This document shows positions 6,271-8,916 of a DNA stretch of 8,916 bases, piece by piece. The DNA lies in assembly GCA_027717875.1 (NCBI GenBank), contig JALLOL010000094.1, forward strand, positions 1 through 8,916. The letters run 5' to 3'. The notes beneath the pieces are model-generated. The model saw nothing but the letters and a program-made list of their open reading frames with translations, had not been told where the DNA came from and ran no database searches. Position 1 is the stretch's first letter; every line of letters begins with the position of its first letter. The position numbers were made by a program, and so were the translations under genes. The stretch comes from Acidobacteria bacterium AH-259-L09. GTDB taxonomy: Bacteria; Acidobacteriota; UBA6911; RPQK01.

Positions 6271-6336
6271 ATGTCGGATGTCAGTAGCATAGTTCTTCCC
6301 AAACTTTGTAATCAATCGGCGAAGGCCGATCGCTAG
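6271..6336 (+). other. 21-codon open frame with strong Shine-Dalgarno (doubtful small gene)
   Basis: ATG 6271 is preceded by AGGAGAGGAG, with 2 nt after the last AGGAG and 7 nt after the first AGGAG. The peptide begins MSDVSSIVLPKLCNQ and matches no family I know. It runs opposite to both neighbours. Length and lack of context make it a weak call. Confidence 0.15.
6315..6330. repeat. Perfect 6-bp hairpin ATCGGC-GAAG-GCCGAT
   Basis: A compact stem with a 4-nt loop between the peroxidase stop and the methyltransferase start. It has no adjoining T-run on either strand, so it is not a standard terminator. It may stabilise the 3' end of the peroxidase transcript. Confidence 0.3.
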
Positions 6337-6391
6337 AGAATCTTTGACAATTCGAGTATTTGCCACTTCATAAGCAGCTCTCACAACGAGT

Positions 6392-7471
6392 CTATTTAGC
6401 CTCCGCGACGTTAGGCGGGATCTCGCCGGTAAGGGCTTCCAGAAACACCGCCAGGCTGGCGCGTTCCGGCCCCGTGAGAAAGCCCAGGGCCCTTATGTGT
6501 CGGGAAAGATGTGTGTTAGAGTTGCCGCCGCCTAGGTAGAAGTCGACCACTTCTTTGAGCGTCTGCAGGCTTCCGTCGTGCATGTAGGGTGCAGTCAGAG
6601 CCACGTTGCGCAGCGATGGGGTCTTGAAGGCGCCGCGGTCGGCGTCCTTCTTGGTGACTTCATACCGGCCCAGGTCAATCAACTCCCCCTGCTCATCAAG
6701 CCCTACACCAATGTTGTGGAACTTGTTGTCGGTGAACAGTCCAATGACGTGACAGGCCGTGCAGTTGCCCCTCTTCGGGTCCCGAAACACCTCAAAGCCA
6801 AGTTTCGCTGCTTCATTCAAGGCTCTCTCTTCACCAGCATAGAAATAACGGTCAAAAGGCGAATTGCCGCTGATTACCGTACGCTCAAAGGAGGCGATGG
6901 CTTTCTCCACCTTCTCATAGCTGATCGCTCCAGGACCAAACGCCTTTTCGAATTCTTGGCGGTAGGAGGGATCAGCCATCAGCTTTTTTTCCACTCCCTC
7001 CAGAGTATGGGCCATCTCTATCGGGTTTTGCACCGGGCCCTCGGCCTGTTTTTCTAGGTTCGGGGCACGCCCATCCCAGAATTGTGTGGTGTAGTAAGCG
7101 GCGTTAAAAACAGTAGGAGCATTTCGGGTGCCCTTCTGGCCGTGAACACCCTGCGAGACGGGTTTACCATCCGAGAAGCCCAACTCGGGCTTGTGGCAGG
7201 TGCCACACGCGACAGTGTTGTCCACTGAGAGAATCGGATCGTAGTAGAGCCTGCGACCCAGGGCGATGGTCTCGGTTGTGGGCGGATTATCGGCTGGAAT
7301 CGGAACTGGTGGCAGCCCCAGTGGCGCTTCGATTTGGACAGGAGTGCCAATTGGTATAGCAGCCCCAGCCCGCCGCACTTGGACGCCACGTGGCCGCTCA
7401 GCCAGATAGATCCACAACACGGCGGCGAACAAAGCAATTACGACAATAGCCAAAAGGATCTTGCGTTTCAT
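6392..7471 (-). CDS. Di-heme cytochrome c peroxidase (CcpA/MauG family), membrane-anchored
   Basis: Reduces hydrogen peroxide to water with electrons from periplasmic cytochromes or other donors. The 359 residues begin with one hydrophobic segment (about 5-23), either an uncleaved anchor or signal peptide. Two covalent heme sites are present: CGTCH at 89-93 (peroxidatic heme) and CTACH at 237-241 (electron-transfer heme). Other family landmarks are LGRRLYYDPILS at 71-82, the RNAPTVFNA segment after 115, FWDGRAPNLEKQA at 131-143, QNPIEM with Glu152, FKTPSLRNV at 282-290 and Met297 in APYMHDGS as the likely axial ligand of the second heme. His110 is a candidate distal ligand of the first. Length is normal for the family. 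GGAGGAG lies about 14 nt before the ATG, a rather long spacing. MauG-like oxidases share the fold, but Met297 favours a peroxidase. Confidence 0.95.
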   Translation of the reverse strand: MKRKILLAIVVIALFAAVLWIYLAERPRGVQVRRAGAAIPIGTPVQIEAPLGLPPVPIPADNPPTTETIALGRRLYYDPILSVDNTVACGTCHKPELGFSDGKPVSQGVHGQKGTRNAPTVFNAAYYTTQFWDGRAPNLEKQAEGPVQNPIEMAHTLEGVEKKLMADPSYRQEFEKAFGPGAISYEKVEKAIASFERTVISGNSPFDRYFYAGEERALNEAAKLGFEVFRDPKRGNCTACHVIGLFTDNKFHNIGVGLDEQGELIDLGRYEVTKKDADRGAFKTPSLRNVALTAPYMHDGSLQTLKEVVDFYLGGGNSNTHLSRHIRALGFLTGPERASLAVFLEALTGEIPPNVAEAK

Positions 7472-7815
7472 GGTTTTTACTTCATCTCCTCCTTCGGTTC
7501 CTGAAGCCTATATTAGCCAATCGTCAACTTTCCCGCCATCATTAGGCCAGCCCGGCCCCTCGGGTCGCGGAGGCACCAGCCTGTCGGCGGTGTTGCTCCT
7601 CGGGCAAGCCTTGAATGGAGCCGTCCTGTGGTGTCCGGGGAAAGACATGGCATCTGCCACCGGAGGGCTTGGCAATGTTTGGAGTCTTCTAAGCAAACGG
7701 AACATTATTGAAGCAGAAGCCATCACTCGGCGTCATTCGTCCTTCAGACTCAAGAGCCCAAAAGCGTATCAAAAGCACGCTCCCGCATTGTAAGATTAAC
7801 CCCCCTGGACGCGGC
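7472..7815. other. 344-nt divergent intergenic region between peroxidase and LamG-like genes
   Basis: Short frames cross it on both strands (for example 7461-7793 plus and 7508-7726 minus), but none has a ribosome site or recognisable product. It should hold the promoters of both flanking genes. The only clear signal is the peroxidase's ribosome site GGAGGAG, on the minus strand at about 7485-7492. Confidence 0.45.
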
Positions 7816-8523
7816 ATGAAAAAATTGTTCGTGCTTTATCTGTTGGTCGGGATGGCGGTTTTTCTTTCAGTCCTCTTCTCTCACCCTTGGGGCCAGAGCA
7901 GCGAAGAGGTGAGAAAGCTGAATCAGTTGCCCCTTCTGTTCTCGGAAGATTTTGAACAGGGAGCCGACCGGTGGCGACTCACCGATGCACAGGCCTGGAA
8001 AATCTTCGCCGAAAGTGGCAACCATGTCTTCTCACTGTTCCAACCAAGTAAGTACGAGCCTCCGGTCCGATCACCTCGTAATATTGCTCTCATCAAGGAT
8101 CTGTGCGTGTCTGATTTCGTCCTGGAGGCCAAGATCAAATCTACCGCCCGGGAATCTGAGCATCGGGATCGGTGTTTGTTCTTTGGCTGGCAAGACCCAA
8201 TTCACTTCTACTATGTCCACATTGCGACGAGAGCAGACAACGTCGCCAACTCGATTTTTATCGTCAACGCTGCACCGCGGGTCTCCATTGCTCGTGAGCG
8301 TACCACCGGAACAAAGTGGAAGGATGGCTACTATCACACGGTTCGTGTGACTCGGGACACTAAGGAAGGCACGATCGAGGTTTATTTCGATGATTTGACC
8401 CGCCCCATCATGGCGGCGGTGGACAGAACCTTCCTCGCGGGTTCTCTTGGACTGGGATCATTCGGAAACGACACCGGAAATTTCGATGATGTTCGCGTGT
8501 GGGGGATTAAGATAGCGCCCTGA
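7816..8523 (+). CDS. Secreted LamG/concanavalin-like beta-sandwich protein of unknown role
   Basis: A 235-residue exported protein. It starts MKKLFVLYLLVGMAVFLSVLF, a clear signal peptide, followed by a single domain from about 38 to 233. The domain opens LPLLFSEDFEQGADRWRLTD, the edge-strand pattern seen in LamG-like and DUF1080-like jelly-roll domains (a glycoside hydrolase family 16-like fold), and closes with SLGLGSFGNDTGNFDDVRVWG, the usual last strand of that fold. The middle has SDFVLEAKIKS, FYYVHIA and YYHTVRVTRD..GTIEVYFDD, all typical strands. I see no catalytic acid pair, so carbohydrate binding or a structural role is more likely than hydrolysis. ATG 7816 is chosen for the signal peptide; the ribosome site is weak. 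The frame is open upstream, but that part lacks any domain. It is divergent from the peroxidase and convergent with the next gene. Confidence 0.8.
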   Translation: MKKLFVLYLLVGMAVFLSVLFSHPWGQSSEEVRKLNQLPLLFSEDFEQGADRWRLTDAQAWKIFAESGNHVFSLFQPSKYEPPVRSPRNIALIKDLCVSDFVLEAKIKSTARESEHRDRCLFFGWQDPIHFYYVHIATRADNVANSIFIVNAAPRVSIARERTTGTKWKDGYYHTVRVTRDTKEGTIEVYFDDLTRPIMAAVDRTFLAGSLGLGSFGNDTGNFDDVRVWGIKIAP

Positions 8524-8599
8524 TCAAACCGATTTGAGCTACTACACGCCCTGGGCGACTTTCGCAGTTGCACAATTCAAAGCCGCCACAGCCGTACAA

Positions 8600-8916
8600 C
8601 TAATCAGGGAACTCCTTCCCCTCTTTCCAGCTGTCTCCAGGAGAATTCCCCACAAGCACAGCTTCCTCTTGCTCTTGCTCTAGCTCTTCCTCTTCCGCCA
8701 TTCCAGCTTCTACCTGTAAGTTTTCCAGGTCTTCATTAAGTTTTTGAAGCCGCTGCACCTTTGTCTTTAAACTGTGAGTCAATTGTCCCACCACAGCTCC
8801 GGTCAGGATCAAAAAACTGCACCAGGCCAGAATATTCATCCACAGGTCGAGCTGCCCAAAGCCTGGCATGAAACTGCTGGGAAAATAATAGACGTGAACG
8901 ATCACCATCAAGGCAC
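8600..8916 (-). CDS. Membrane protein with coiled coil and Glu/Gln-rich tail (N-terminus cut by window edge)
   Basis: Not recognised. The frame is open to the right edge, so the true start may lie outside; a TTG at 8911 and ATG at 8908 are possible internal starts. Numbered from TTG 8911, a hydrophobic segment spans about residues 21-43 (LDLWMNILAWCSFLILTGAV), probably preceded by the end of another (MMVIVHVYYF). Then comes a basic amphipathic helix, HSLKTKVQRLQKLNEDLENL (46-65), likely a coiled coil on the cytoplasmic side. The tail is acidic (EEEELEQEQEE, 73-83) and ends KEGKEFPD. The acidic tract is encoded by short repeats of GAG/GAA/CAA codons (8663-8697). The layout resembles a small membrane scaffold or division-type protein, but no family is assigned. 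It is convergent with the LamG-like gene, with 76 nt between the stops. Confidence 0.6.
   Translation of the reverse strand, partial: ALMVIVHVYYFPSSFMPGFGQLDLWMNILAWCSFLILTGAVVGQLTHSLKTKVQRLQKLNEDLENLQVEAGMAEEEELEQEQEEAVLVGNSPGDSWKEGKEFPD

Larger units (their letters stand above)
6094..6391. other. 298-nt gap between peroxidase and methyltransferase with orphan ribosome sites
   Basis: No firm gene. It contains a strong minus-strand site AAAGGAGG (complement of about 6220-6227) followed 5 nt later by a GTG that opens only a 7-codon frame. It also contains a plus-strand AGGAGAGGAG motif next to the 21-codon frame at 6271-6336, and a minus-strand open stretch of 49 codons at 6235-6384 that begins with GTG but has no ribosome site. 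A hairpin lies at 6315-6330. The methyltransferase promoter should be here, but I could not define it. Confidence 0.4.

Noticed and set aside
6578..7057. Plus-strand open frame of 159 codons across the cytochrome peroxidase
   Set aside because: It is antisense to the di-heme peroxidase, which has both CXXCH motifs and normal length; the antisense product has no family features.
8540..8565. Possible terminator hairpin CGCC-CTG-GGCG between the last two convergent genes
   Set aside because: The stem is only 4 bp with a 3-nt loop and no T-run on either side, too weak to call.
1..8916. CRISPR arrays, insertion sequences, phage genes, tRNA or rRNA genes
   Set aside because: No regularly spaced repeats, transposase or integrase motifs, tRNA-like cloverleaf or rRNA-like sequence was seen on either strand.

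Overview
The window looks like chromosomal DNA of a free-living Gram-negative bacterium with moderate GC content. It has an exported sulfatase, a Tat-exported M24-fold protein, a di-heme cytochrome c peroxidase, a secreted LamG-like protein and two PIN-type toxin-antitoxin pairs. This mix is common in Acidobacteriota and in the Planctomycetota/Verrucomicrobiota group. No marker gene fixes the phylum, so the assignment is inference.

Layout. (1) 1-1539, minus strand: an exported iduronate-2-sulfatase-like sulfatase whose C-terminal end runs off the left edge, preceded by a 46-codon signal-peptide-like small ORF whose last codons carry the sulfatase's ribosome binding site. (2) 1707-3224, plus strand: two tandem toxin-antitoxin pairs. 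The first is a Phd/YefM-type antitoxin with a COG1569-type PIN toxin, headed by a perfect 18-bp palindrome. The second is a ribbon-helix-helix antitoxin overlapping a VapC-like PIN toxin. (3) 3225-3589: a gene-free leader with two adjacent small hairpins. (4) 3590-4963, plus: a Tat-exported M24 (creatinase/Xaa-Pro aminopeptidase fold) protein in which three of the five usual metal ligands are replaced. (5) 5182-6093, minus: a zinc-ribbon class I SAM methyltransferase, convergent with the M24 gene. (6) 6392-7471, minus: a membrane-anchored di-heme cytochrome c peroxidase. (7) 7816-8523, plus: a small secreted beta-sandwich protein. (8) 8600-8916, minus: a membrane protein with a coiled coil and a Glu/Gln-rich tail, cut by the right edge.

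The genes do not form one pathway. The sulfatase, M24 protein, peroxidase and LamG-like protein are all predicted to act outside the cytoplasm, which fits a scavenging or polymer-degrading lifestyle, but gene directions alternate and most are probably single transcription units. The toxin-antitoxin pair of pairs is the clearest accessory island. I see no phage genes, transposase, CRISPR array, tRNA or rRNA. The items most worth a second look are the altered metal site of the M24 protein, the leader ORF of the sulfatase, and the two different PIN modules side by side.
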